This document shows positions 15,356 through 22,872 of a stretch of 37,090 bases of DNA, one piece after another (position 1 is the stretch's first letter; the number at the start of each line of letters is the position of its first letter). Origin of the DNA: Bdellovibrionales bacterium (GTDB taxonomy: Bacteria > Bdellovibrionota > Bdellovibrionia > Bdellovibrionales > UBA1609); the NCBI GenBank assembly GCA_007121385.1, contig SKLV01000132.1, positions 1-37,090 of the forward strand, given 5' to 3'. The translations under genes were made by a program, and so were the position numbers. The notes below the pieces were generated by a model. That model was not told where the DNA came from. It did not search any database and saw only the letters and a program-made list of their open reading frames with translations.

Positions 15356-15405
15356 TTCCCCTCTTTATATAAGAGATAAGCTGATGATTTCTCAGTGAGG
15401 CCTTG

Positions 15406-16053
15406 ATGTTTTTCCGCGAGTTTTGGAGCTACCTGGCTCCAGAGATTAAAATCCAATTGGAGTCTTCGGCAAGAGCCCTGGACTTTAAGCGAGGAGAGTT
15501 TATTTACCAAGAGGGGGAGCTGCCTCAGGGGCTCTACTTTGTCAAATCAGGCCTGGTGGGACTGGTTCTCTTGGGGGCCGCCTCTGGTAAAGAGCACCTG
15601 CTGCGCTTCTTCCGTGAAAACCAGTTTTTTGGCCACCGCTCTCTCTTTGCTGAAGAGGGCTACCATGGCTCCACCATTGCCTTAGAGCCCACATCCCTGC
15701 GCATGATCCCCAAGGCTGTTATTTTTGATATCCTGAGTAAACATCCTTATCTCTACAAAGATGTGGTGGTGGTCCTCTCTAAGGAATTGCGTCAGGCCGA
15801 GGTTCAGCGAGTGATGATTTTGGAGAACCAGATTCTGGCGCGAACGGCTCAGGCCGTGATCTACTTGAAAGAACTCCACCCCGACCACAAGTGGACGCGC
15901 CAAGAGATTGCCAACTTTTGCGCCAGTACGGTCTCAACCATTATCAAGGCCCTGGCAGAGCTGGAGTCCCGGGGTCTGATCCGCCAAGCTGGCAGAAGTA
16001 TTGAGATCTTAGATCGACAGGGCCTTCTCACTTTGCAAGAGAGCAACCTCTAA
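15406..16053 (+). CDS. Crp/Fnr family transcription regulator
   Basis: A 215-residue regulator. The N-terminal cyclic-nucleotide-binding-type beta roll (about residues 20-115) has KRGEFIYQEGELPQGLYFVKSG and FFGHRSLFAEEGYHGSTIAL. A long dimer helix and a C-terminal winged helix follow, with TRQEIANFCASTVSTIIKAL and ELESRGLI. The Fe-S cysteines of FNR are absent, and the recognition helix lacks the usual E-SR triad (it reads CASTVSTI), so its DNA site should differ from Fnr/Crp consensus. The track starts at TTG 15403; ATG 15406 is preferred since GAGG lies five bases upstream. It probably controls the flanking dioxygenase and YeeE genes. Confidence 0.85.
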   Translation: MFFREFWSYLAPEIKIQLESSARALDFKRGEFIYQEGELPQGLYFVKSGLVGLVLLGAASGKEHLLRFFRENQFFGHRSLFAEEGYHGSTIALEPTSLRMIPKAVIFDILSKHPYLYKDVVVVLSKELRQAEVQRVMILENQILARTAQAVIYLKELHPDHKWTRQEIANFCASTVSTIIKALAELESRGLIRQAGRSIEILDRQGLLTLQESNL

Positions 16054-16234
16054 GGGAGTTCTTCTGAAACTATAAAAAGTTTTCAGGGACTTAGCGATTT
16101 TTGCGGACAATTATGCTCCAGCACATCTAGATATCCTCACCGCTCGTGGCAATCTTAAGTTTTCAGAGCGTGAAGAGCTGTAGTTTAAAAAAAGTATTTT
16201 GAGTCATTTTATTTAACAGGAAAAGAGGTGACCT
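16054..16234. promoter_or_regulatory. Spacer upstream of the YeeE operon with repeated AAGTTTTCAG
   Basis: This 181-base AT-rich gap holds the decamer AAGTTTTCAG twice in direct orientation (16077-16086 and 16157-16166, 80 bases apart) and an imperfect inverted copy CTGAAACT (16064-16071). The core AGTTTTCA recurs on the minus strand just upstream of the dioxygenase gene (15076-15083). TGAGTCATT at 16200-16208 is shared with the Crp-gene promoter. No strong terminator for the Crp gene and no clear -35/-10 pair were found. Confidence 0.4.
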
Positions 16235-16663
16235 ATGCCTATGGATTGGATTTATGCCCTAGTGGGCGGAGTGCTGATTGGAGTGTCCGTCTCCATTATG
16301 CTGATCTGGAACGGAAGAGTGACCGGGATCAGTGGAATTATCAATGGAGCTCTAGCCAACCTAGAAGGAGATCGCTCCTGGCGATTCGCTTTTATTGGGG
16401 GTCTGGTGTTGGGAGGACTCACTCTCAATTTGATCAATCCGTCTTTTTTTGCCGGCGGTCTCAACAGCCCGGACTGGACTGTGGTGGTGGCCGGCCTCCT
16501 GGTGGGCTTTGGCACCATTATGGGCAGTGGATGCACCAGCGGACACGGAGTCTGTGGCATTAGCCGCTTTTCGACTCGCTCTCTGATGGCCACAGTGACT
16601 TTTATGCTGGCGGGCATTTTGGCGGTCTATCTGTTTAGAACAATGGGGGTTCTGTCATGGTAA
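16235..16663 (+). CDS. YeeE/YedE family half-transporter, first subunit
   Basis: A 142-residue membrane protein with about four helices and the signature GSGCTSGHGVCGISRFSTRS, whose cysteines line the sulfur-compound path in YeeE (TsuA) thiosulfate transporters. Together with the next gene it makes up the two halves that are fused in the larger YeeE form, as in the PmpA/PmpB type. The ATG follows GAGGTG with a five-base spacer. Its stop overlaps the next start by seven bases. The likely substrate is thiosulfate or another reduced-sulfur species. Confidence 0.88.
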   Translation: MPMDWIYALVGGVLIGVSVSIMLIWNGRVTGISGIINGALANLEGDRSWRFAFIGGLVLGGLTLNLINPSFFAGGLNSPDWTVVVAGLLVGFGTIMGSGCTSGHGVCGISRFSTRSLMATVTFMLAGILAVYLFRTMGVLSW

Positions 16664-17094
16664 AAGTTAAAACATCTGTTGTTTCACTGATTGTAGGATT
16701 TTTGTTTGCACTGGGCCTGGGGCTCTCGGGCATGACTCAGCCGGCAAAGGTGGTGGGATTTTTGGACCTCTTTGGCAACTGGGACCCCTCACTGATGTTT
16801 GTGATGATCGGGGCCATTGGAGTTCACGCTGTCACCTACTGGATGACGCGACACCGCACATCCCCTCTTTTGGCGGAGAAGTGGCATGTCCCCACCAAGA
16901 GAGATCTCACTCCAGCCTTGATGATTGGAGCCCTTATGTTTGGCGTGGGCTGGGGACTTGCTGGTTACTGCCCGGGGCCAGCTGTGACTTCTTTAGCAAG
17001 TTTTGAGGCCCGGCCTGCTATTTTTGTGGTGAGTATGTTAGTGGGAATGTTCCTGTTCAGAATGCTGGACAAAAAACTGCAACTCAACCGCTAA
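16657..17094 (+). CDS. YeeE/YedE family half-transporter, second subunit
   Basis: A 145-residue membrane protein with four helices. It shows GLSGMTQPAKVVGFLD near the N-terminus and GLAGYCPGPA in the second half, the paired signatures of the second YeeE/YedE half. It overlaps the first subunit by seven bases and is followed after ten bases by the haem-protein gene. Co-translation suggests a fixed stoichiometry. The single conserved cysteine in GYCPGP is the expected sulfur relay residue. Confidence 0.88.
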   Translation: MVKVKTSVVSLIVGFLFALGLGLSGMTQPAKVVGFLDLFGNWDPSLMFVMIGAIGVHAVTYWMTRHRTSPLLAEKWHVPTKRDLTPALMIGALMFGVGWGLAGYCPGPAVTSLASFEARPAIFVVSMLVGMFLFRMLDKKLQLNR

Positions 17095-17104
17095 GGAGGT
17101 TCTA

Positions 17105-17689
17105 GTGACTTGGTGGACGTCGAAAGTTTTAGGAGTCACTTTGACCTGGACTCTCAGCTTATTGGTTTTACCAAGCCAAGCTGAGACTCAGGGGGAAAAA
17201 GGACAGAAGCAGAAGGTCTCCGAGGCGGTGCAAACACTCAACTCCTTTTCCACTTTGCGCGAGGGCTTGGCCGCCACTTTAGAGGGGCAGGAAGAGGTCA
17301 CCATAGAGGACTTCCGCCGGGTCTGCGCTCCCATTGGCCAACAACTTCAGGCTTGGGCCCAGGAAAAGGGCTACGAGGCCAAGCAGGTAGCCACCAAGTA
17401 CAGGAACCCGGCCAATCGGGCCTCAGAGGCCGAGGCCAAGATTTTAAAGAAATTTGCACAGGACTCCAAACTGGATCAGCACCAGAAAGTTCGCCGACCC
17501 TCTGGCCCAGACGACCCCGAGGGCATTCACCTCTATGTGCCCATTCGCGTGGCTTCTTCCTGTCTTCACTGTCATGGAGCTCAGGCCTCCCGCCCTGAAT
17601 TTGTCCGCCAAAACTACCCCGAGGACAAAGCCTACAACTTTAAGGCTGGGGACCTACGCGGCATGTATTCAGTTTTTATAAAAAATTAG
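17105..17689 (+). CDS. Periplasmic DUF3365-like c-type haem protein
   Basis: A 194-residue protein with a signal peptide (cleavage near PSQA-ET) and a C-terminal CLHCH motif (Cys153, Cys156, His157), a c-type haem attachment site. The middle region, with KQVATKYRNPANRASEAEAKIL, matches the DUF3365/Tll0287-like sensor or redox domain. The start is GTG with AAGGAGG five bases upstream. It sits in the YeeE operon and so could receive or donate electrons during oxidation of imported sulfur compounds, or sense redox state; both are inference. Confidence 0.8.
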   Translation: MTWWTSKVLGVTLTWTLSLLVLPSQAETQGEKGQKQKVSEAVQTLNSFSTLREGLAATLEGQEEVTIEDFRRVCAPIGQQLQAWAQEKGYEAKQVATKYRNPANRASEAEAKILKKFAQDSKLDQHQKVRRPSGPDDPEGIHLYVPIRVASSCLHCHGAQASRPEFVRQNYPEDKAYNFKAGDLRGMYSVFIKN

Positions 17690-17702
17690 ATAGGACTAAG
17701 GG

Positions 17703-19079
17703 ATGACTTATAAGCCATCCCGAGATCTCAAGGTGATCAAAGGCCTTGAGGAACTGAGCGACACCCTCAACTCCCTGATCCGCGGCCGCCTGTGGCTCCA
17801 GGTGATGATGGGTCTCTTTTTGGGAGTGGGTGTGGGCATATTGCTGGGCCCCACAGTGGGATGGGTGGAGCCCAGCAAAGCCAAAACCATCAGTGACTGG
17901 CTGGCCCTTCCTGGGCAGATTTTTTTGGCCGTCATTCAGATGATCGTCGTACCCTTGATTTTTGCCTCCATCATCAGCGGAATCGCCTCCAGCGAGAGCT
18001 TGGAGAGGCTTAAAAGGGTGGGGTTAGCGGCCTTGGCCTTTTTTGTTCTGACCACCACAGTGTCTATTTTGATTGGCATCTCCCTGGCCCAAAGCATTCA
18101 ACCTGGCTCCTACATTGATGCCTCTCTGCTCAATGGCTCCAATGGGGCGCCATCTCCAGCGGCAGACCCTTTGGCTTTAAATACTTTTAATGGAGATCAT
18201 AGCCTTCCAGAGAGAATTATTGACCTGATCCCCCGCAATCCATTGAACTCAATTTTAAATATGGAGATGCTGCAAGTGGTGGTCTTTGCCATTATTTTGG
18301 GCATTGCCATGGTGGCCATGAGACGCAGTGAGGCCCTCCCCTTGCTACAGCTTTTGGCCTCTCTGCAGCAGGTGTGCATGACCATTGTCAAAGGGGCTAT
18401 GTGGCTGGCCCCCATTGCTGTCTTTGGTCTCACGGCTCAGCTCTCGGCCCAAGTGGGTTTAGGCACACTGGCGGGAATGACTGTGTATATGGGGACAGTG
18501 ATTTTAGGTCTTTTGCTTCTGCTGGTGATGTATTTGATCCTGGTGGTCTTACTCACCGGGATGTCCCCTTGGAGGTTTTTGTCCGCCGTTCGCAGCGTTC
18601 AGCTCCTGGCCTTTTCCACCTCCAGCTCGGCGGCGGTCATGCCTTTGGCCATGAAGGTGGCCGAGGAAGACCTGAAGGTGAAGCCCTCGGTGGCTCAGTT
18701 TGTGATTCCACTGGGGGCCACCATCAATATGAATGGAACAGCCCTCTACCAAGGGGTGGCCACTTTGTTTTTGGCCCAAGTTTTTGGGATCAATCTGGAC
18801 TCAGGAGCCCTCACTCTCCTTGTGGTGACGGCTGTGGCCGCCTCCATCGGTTCTCCCGCCACTCCCGGAGTGGGCATCGTGATTCTCTCCATGATCCTGA
18901 CCTCAGTGGGGGTGCCCTTGGCCGGAGTGGGCCTGCTTTTAGGAGTGGATCGCATACTGGATATGTGTCGCACCGCCGTGAATGTGACTGGTGACTTAGT
19001 GGCCACTTTGTTTATTGATCGCCGCATTGATCGCCAGCCTGTGTCCGGAGAAGCTCCACCGGCCCCAAAAGACCTATAA
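17703..19079 (+). CDS. Dicarboxylate/amino acid:cation symporter (GltP type)
   Basis: A 458-residue DAACS-family carrier. Visible signatures are the serine-rich FSTSSSAAVMP reentrant loop, the NMNGTALYQGVATLF cation site, the TPGVGIVIL loop and DRILDMCRTAVNVTGD in the last helix, where the Asp/Arg pattern resembles glutamate or C4-dicarboxylate carriers. It has about eight membrane segments and an N-terminal soluble lead of about 30 residues. AGGA lies about eight bases before the ATG, and the gene follows the haem-protein gene by 13 bases, so it may be the last gene of the sulfur operon. It converges with the CPA2 antiporter gene, leaving five bases between stops. Confidence 0.9.
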   Translation: MTYKPSRDLKVIKGLEELSDTLNSLIRGRLWLQVMMGLFLGVGVGILLGPTVGWVEPSKAKTISDWLALPGQIFLAVIQMIVVPLIFASIISGIASSESLERLKRVGLAALAFFVLTTTVSILIGISLAQSIQPGSYIDASLLNGSNGAPSPAADPLALNTFNGDHSLPERIIDLIPRNPLNSILNMEMLQVVVFAIILGIAMVAMRRSEALPLLQLLASLQQVCMTIVKGAMWLAPIAVFGLTAQLSAQVGLGTLAGMTVYMGTVILGLLLLLVMYLILVVLLTGMSPWRFLSAVRSVQLLAFSTSSSAAVMPLAMKVAEEDLKVKPSVAQFVIPLGATINMNGTALYQGVATLFLAQVFGINLDSGALTLLVVTAVAASIGSPATPGVGIVILSMILTSVGVPLAGVGLLLGVDRILDMCRTAVNVTGDLVATLFIDRRIDRQPVSGEAPPAPKDL

Positions 19080-19084
19080 AGACT

Positions 19085-20764
19085 TTAGAGCGAGGCTAAA
19101 TACCTCTTGCCGAGGATTTTTTCTGCCGCATACATGCCCATGTCAATGGGGGGACAAAAAACCTCGTCGGCACCTAACTCTTTAAACTCCTCTATCTGAT
19201 GAGGATAAGCCACCGTCACCGCCACTTGCCCCTTAAAATCAATTTCCTTAAGGGCTCGAATCAATCCCCGATTGTTGAGAGCGTCGGGCACTGTGGATAT
19301 CACTGCTTTAACTTTATCGTGGGTCAAATTCTGTAGAAGCTCTGGATCACTGAGGTCTCCATAAATCACTGGCTTCTTTTGCTCGCGCAGCTGAGAGACC
19401 ACATAGGGGTCAAAGTCCACTCCCATATAGCGAATATAATTTTTTTCAAAACACTGAAACACCTGCTGGCCCATGCGCCCCGTGCCCAAAACCAGATACT
19501 CGTAGGGCTCTGAATCCTGCCCATTGGCCAATTTGTCCTCGGCAGTGGCATTGGCCCTTTCAAATAGACTCAAGAAAGGAGCGATTTTCTCATAAATGGG
19601 CTGAGAATAAATGATCAAATAAGTGGACACCCCTATGGTGATCAAGCCCACCACGGTGATCAAACCCACCGTCTCTTCACTCACATGGCCCAGGCGGGCC
19701 CCCAAAGCAGCCAGGATAAAGGAAAACTCACTGATTTGAGCCACAGTCAGCCCGGCTAGGAATCCAGTGCGCTTGCGGTAGCCCATAAAGCCCATGATCA
19801 CCATCACAATCAGAGGATTGCCAATCAGCACAAAGAGAGAGAGCAATGTGGCGGGAACAATTTGTGTGGTCAAGTGGCTGAGATCCAAACCAGAGCCCAA
19901 GTGGACAAAAAAGAACAGGAGCAAAAAGTCGCGCAGGCTGACCAGTCGGCTGGCCACACTTTCCCGAAAGTGAGAGGAGGCCATACTGATACCGGCAATA
20001 AAGGCTCCCACCTCTTGACTGAGTCCTAGGGAGTCACTGAGGGCTGCCGCGATCACCGCCCAACAGACAGCAAAAAGAGTGAGCAGTTCGGGCTTTTGGG
20101 CAATGATCTCTAGGGCCTTGGGCAGAACCCAGCGGCCAATGGCCAATATCCCTGCGGTAAACACCAAGCCTTTCAAGCCTACGAAGGCCGCCTGCAGACC
20201 GAGTGAGCTACTGTTGGTCACTTCTCCCGCCGTGCCCATGGCCGAAAGGGCGATCATGGCCAGGACCACTAAAATATCCTGCACAATCAGAAAGCCCACA
20301 GCAATGCGGCCATGGAGGGCATCAATCTCTTTTTTATCTGACAGCAGTTTGACGATAATGATGGTGCTGGAAAAGGTTAGAGCTACTGCAATATAGATGG
20401 AGGCCTCCACCTCAAAGCCCAGCCCCAAACAAATAAAAAATCCGATGATAGAAGTAAAGGCCACCTGCCCCAGTCCGGTGGCCAAGGCCACGGGCCCCAT
20501 GGTCTTTATCACAGTCAGATCGAGCTTAAGACCAACGGCAAAGAGGAGAATGCTGATTCCCACCTCGGACAATAGCCCCAGAGCTGAGGAGTCAGGAAAG
20601 AGATTCAGAGCTCCGGGGCCGGCCAGAAGACCGACAGCAATAAAGGCAATAATCAGGGGCTGTTTGAGCCAATTGGCCACCAGGCCAAAGAGAGAGGCAA
20701 AAAACAAGAGACTGGCCAAAGCCAAAAACAGAGTGCCGTGATCTAAAGCTCCGTTGACATCCAT
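19085..20764 (-). CDS. CPA2 monovalent cation:H+ antiporter with RCK domain (KefB-like)
   Basis: A 559-residue protein. Residues 1-400 carry about 12 membrane helices, with QDILVVLAMIALS and the GISMASSHFRESVASRL stretch typical of Kef/CPA2 exchangers. Residues from about 410 form an RCK/TrkA-N Rossmann domain (VLGTGRMGQQVF, then GVDFDPYVV, then YGDLSDPELLQ), a nucleotide-gated regulatory domain. No TrkA-C domain follows. It exchanges K+ or Na+ for protons at the inner membrane. The ATG has only AAGAA upstream, and the start lies five bases from the divergent track ORF, whose true start is probably further away. Confidence 0.88.
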   Translation of the reverse strand: MDVNGALDHGTLFLALASLLFFASLFGLVANWLKQPLIIAFIAVGLLAGPGALNLFPDSSALGLLSEVGISILLFAVGLKLDLTVIKTMGPVALATGLGQVAFTSIIGFFICLGLGFEVEASIYIAVALTFSSTIIIVKLLSDKKEIDALHGRIAVGFLIVQDILVVLAMIALSAMGTAGEVTNSSSLGLQAAFVGLKGLVFTAGILAIGRWVLPKALEIIAQKPELLTLFAVCWAVIAAALSDSLGLSQEVGAFIAGISMASSHFRESVASRLVSLRDFLLLFFFVHLGSGLDLSHLTTQIVPATLLSLFVLIGNPLIVMVIMGFMGYRKRTGFLAGLTVAQISEFSFILAALGARLGHVSEETVGLITVVGLITIGVSTYLIIYSQPIYEKIAPFLSLFERANATAEDKLANGQDSEPYEYLVLGTGRMGQQVFQCFEKNYIRYMGVDFDPYVVSQLREQKKPVIYGDLSDPELLQNLTHDKVKAVISTVPDALNNRGLIRALKEIDFKGQVAVTVAYPHQIEEFKELGADEVFCPPIDMGMYAAEKILGKRYLASL

Positions 20765-20913
20765 TTCTTATGATTGACATGGCTCAAGGCAAGAATCAAC
20801 TGGTGGTTGAGGAAAGCTTGGGGGTTGCCAAGTGCAGTCTCAATTGCTCTAATTGGGCTGAAGCCGAGCCATCGGTTTGGGGAGAGTCGCAAAAATCAAG
20901 AGGAGCCGAGGCC

Positions 20914-22788
20914 TTGATCCCACATCTTATTTTTAGAGATCGGCGCTTTCGCCCCCTGTTTTGGACTCAGTTTTTTGGTGCCCTCAATGACAACTATCTC
21001 AAAAATGCCCTGGTCATTATGATTGCCTACCAAGGTGTTAGCCTTTGGGGGCTAGATCACAAGTCTTTGGTGGCTTTGGCCGGGGGAATTTTTATTTTGC
21101 CCTTTGTACTCTTTTCCGCTCTGGCCGGCCAGCTGGCCGACTGCTACCCCAAGCACCGGATCATGCGCCTCACCAAATTGTGGGAGGTCTTTATTATGAT
21201 CCTGGCCTCCATGGCCTTTTACTTGGATCACTTCTCGGCTCTGATGTACTTGCTGGTGCTCATGGGACTTCAGTCCACTTTTTTTGGTCCGATCAAAAGG
21301 GGAATTATTCCCGACTTAGTAAAGGATCGCGACTTGGTGGGGGGCAATGCGGCTGTGGAGATGGGCACTGTTTTAGCCATACTCATTGGCACCATTGCCG
21401 GAGGTCTGGCGGCGGCCTCAGACCACAAAAGCTTTTTCATGATGACCGGACTCCTGAGCTTTGCCCTTGTGGGCTTGGCGGCCAGCTGGCTCTCTCCTCC
21501 CGTTCCCGTGGCCGACCCTCAACTGAAAATTCGCCTTAACCCCATTCCAGAGGTTTGGGGCAACCTGAAAAGGATATGGCCTCGCCCTGATATTTTTAAC
21601 TCCATCCTTGGGGTCTCCTGGTTTTGGATGTTTGGCTCGATTCTTCTTTCCCTTCTTCCCGTTTACACAAAAGATCTTTTATTCACAGATGAAAGTGTGA
21701 TCACCAGCTTTTTGGCCTCCTTCACCTTGGGAGTGGCCATAGGAGCTGTGCTCTGCGCCCGCCTTTCCTTTGGTAGAGTAGAGCTGGGACTTGTGCCCAT
21801 AGCCTCCCTTGGGCTGACAGTATTTGCCCTGGCCCTGTGGCACTACACCCCTCAGCTGGCTCCCCCTTTTAACCCCAATAACCTTATGCCTGTGGGCGAG
21901 TTTTTAAAAACAGAATATGGACTCCCCATCACCTTAAGCCTTATGGGCCTCTCCATCTCTGGTGGCCTCTTTATTGTCCCTCTCTACACCCTCATTCAGC
22001 AGCGCAGCCCGGCCGAATATCGCTCCCGCATTATCGCCACCAGCAATATTATCAACTCCTTTTTTATGCTGATGGGAGCGGCCCTCCTGATGGCCCTCTA
22101 TGCTCTGGGCTTTAGTGTTCCCGATGTCTTTATTATTCTAGCTGTTCTGAACCTCGGAGTGGCCATTTATCTCTATTTTTTGGTGCCCGAATTCACTCTG
22201 CGCCTTTGGAGCTGGCTCCTCGTGAATCTCCTCTACCGCCTTAAGGTTCGCGGGCAAGAGAATATCCCTGAAAGCGGACCGGCCCTTTTGATCTGCAACC
22301 ATGTGTCCTATGTGGATTGGCTGATTATTGCCGGGGGAATTCGCCGCCCGGTGCGCTTTGTGATGGACTACAAAATGGCGCAAAGACCTTGGTTTCGCTG
22401 GATTCTCAAGCAGGCCAAAGTCATACCCATAGCCCCACAAAAAGAAAGCCCAGAGATTCTGGCCTCCGCCTATGCCCAGATCTCAGAGGCCCTTCAAGCG
22501 GGCGACTTGGTCTGCCTTTTTCCCGAAGGGAAACTCACTCGAGACGGAGAAGTCCAAGACTTTAAAATGGGAGTGGAGAGGATTTTGGCACAGACTCCAG
22601 TTCCGGTGGTCCCTTTAGCTCTCAAAGGGCTTTGGGGCAGTTTTTTTAGTCACCGCGAAGGACCGGCTCTACGCAAACTCCCGCGGCGATTCTGGCATCG
22701 AGTGGGCTTACATATAGGTCAAAGTCTTCCCCCCTCGGAGATGCCGCTACGAGCCGAAGATCTCCGAGACAGAGTCAAACAGCTTTAG
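20914..22788 (+). CDS. LplT-like transporter fused to acyltransferase (two-domain lysophospholipid repair protein)
   Basis: About 624 residues from the preferred TTG at 20914. The N-terminal 410 residues are an MFS-type transporter with RRFRPLFWTQFFGALNDN, the LplT/Aas signature. The C-terminal part is a PlsC-type acyltransferase with NHVSYVD (about 461) and FPEGKLTRDG (about 535). The pair should flip lysophospholipids inward and reacylate them. The acyl-ACP synthetase domain of three-domain Aas fusions is absent. The track starts at ATG 20770, but its first 48 codons show no family match and nearly overlap the divergent antiporter start; GAGGAG lies eight bases before TTG 20914. TTG 20818 after GAGGA is a second option. 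Confidence 0.85.
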   Translation: MIPHLIFRDRRFRPLFWTQFFGALNDNYLKNALVIMIAYQGVSLWGLDHKSLVALAGGIFILPFVLFSALAGQLADCYPKHRIMRLTKLWEVFIMILASMAFYLDHFSALMYLLVLMGLQSTFFGPIKRGIIPDLVKDRDLVGGNAAVEMGTVLAILIGTIAGGLAAASDHKSFFMMTGLLSFALVGLAASWLSPPVPVADPQLKIRLNPIPEVWGNLKRIWPRPDIFNSILGVSWFWMFGSILLSLLPVYTKDLLFTDESVITSFLASFTLGVAIGAVLCARLSFGRVELGLVPIASLGLTVFALALWHYTPQLAPPFNPNNLMPVGEFLKTEYGLPITLSLMGLSISGGLFIVPLYTLIQQRSPAEYRSRIIATSNIINSFFMLMGAALLMALYALGFSVPDVFIILAVLNLGVAIYLYFLVPEFTLRLWSWLLVNLLYRLKVRGQENIPESGPALLICNHVSYVDWLIIAGGIRRPVRFVMDYKMAQRPWFRWILKQAKVIPIAPQKESPEILASAYAQISEALQAGDLVCLFPEGKLTRDGEVQDFKMGVERILAQTPVPVVPLALKGLWGSFFSHREGPALRKLPRRFWHRVGLHIGQSLPPSEMPLRAEDLRDRVKQL

Positions 22789-22872
22789 ACTGCGGCAAAT
22801 GACCCAGATAAGGACTTCCCGCTTCCGGCAATTGTTGCCACCCTCATTTTCTTTAGCTAGCTTAGTGGCCCT

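Larger units (their letters stand above)
15052..15405. promoter_or_regulatory. 354-base divergent regulatory region with several dyads
   Basis: No open frame of note lies between the divergent dioxygenase and Crp genes. The stretch holds several short perfect inverted repeats: GCTGA-N5-TCAGC (15088-15102), TGTGC-CA-GCACA (15142-15153), CCTGAG-GAC-CTCAGG (15178-15192), TGTTGC-ATC-GCAACA (15264-15278) and AATGA-G-TCATT (15340-15350). CTCGAC also occurs twice near 15212-15227. These are possible operators; none matches the FNR consensus TTGAT-N4-ATCAA. It is by far the longest non-coding stretch in the window, and a small RNA cannot be excluded. Confidence 0.5.

Noticed and set aside
16064-16086. 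Hairpin after the Crp gene as intrinsic terminator
   Set aside because: CTGAAAC/GTTTTCAG has a bulge, is AT-rich and lacks a following T tract.
18374-18994. 206-residue plus-strand ORF inside the symporter gene
   Set aside because: Out-of-frame shadow, rich in Gly/His/Arg, lacking any domain.
22827-22839. GGCAA-TTG-TTGCC dyad upstream of mrpA
   Set aside because: Five-base arms only, with no matching element elsewhere in a promoter; could be chance.
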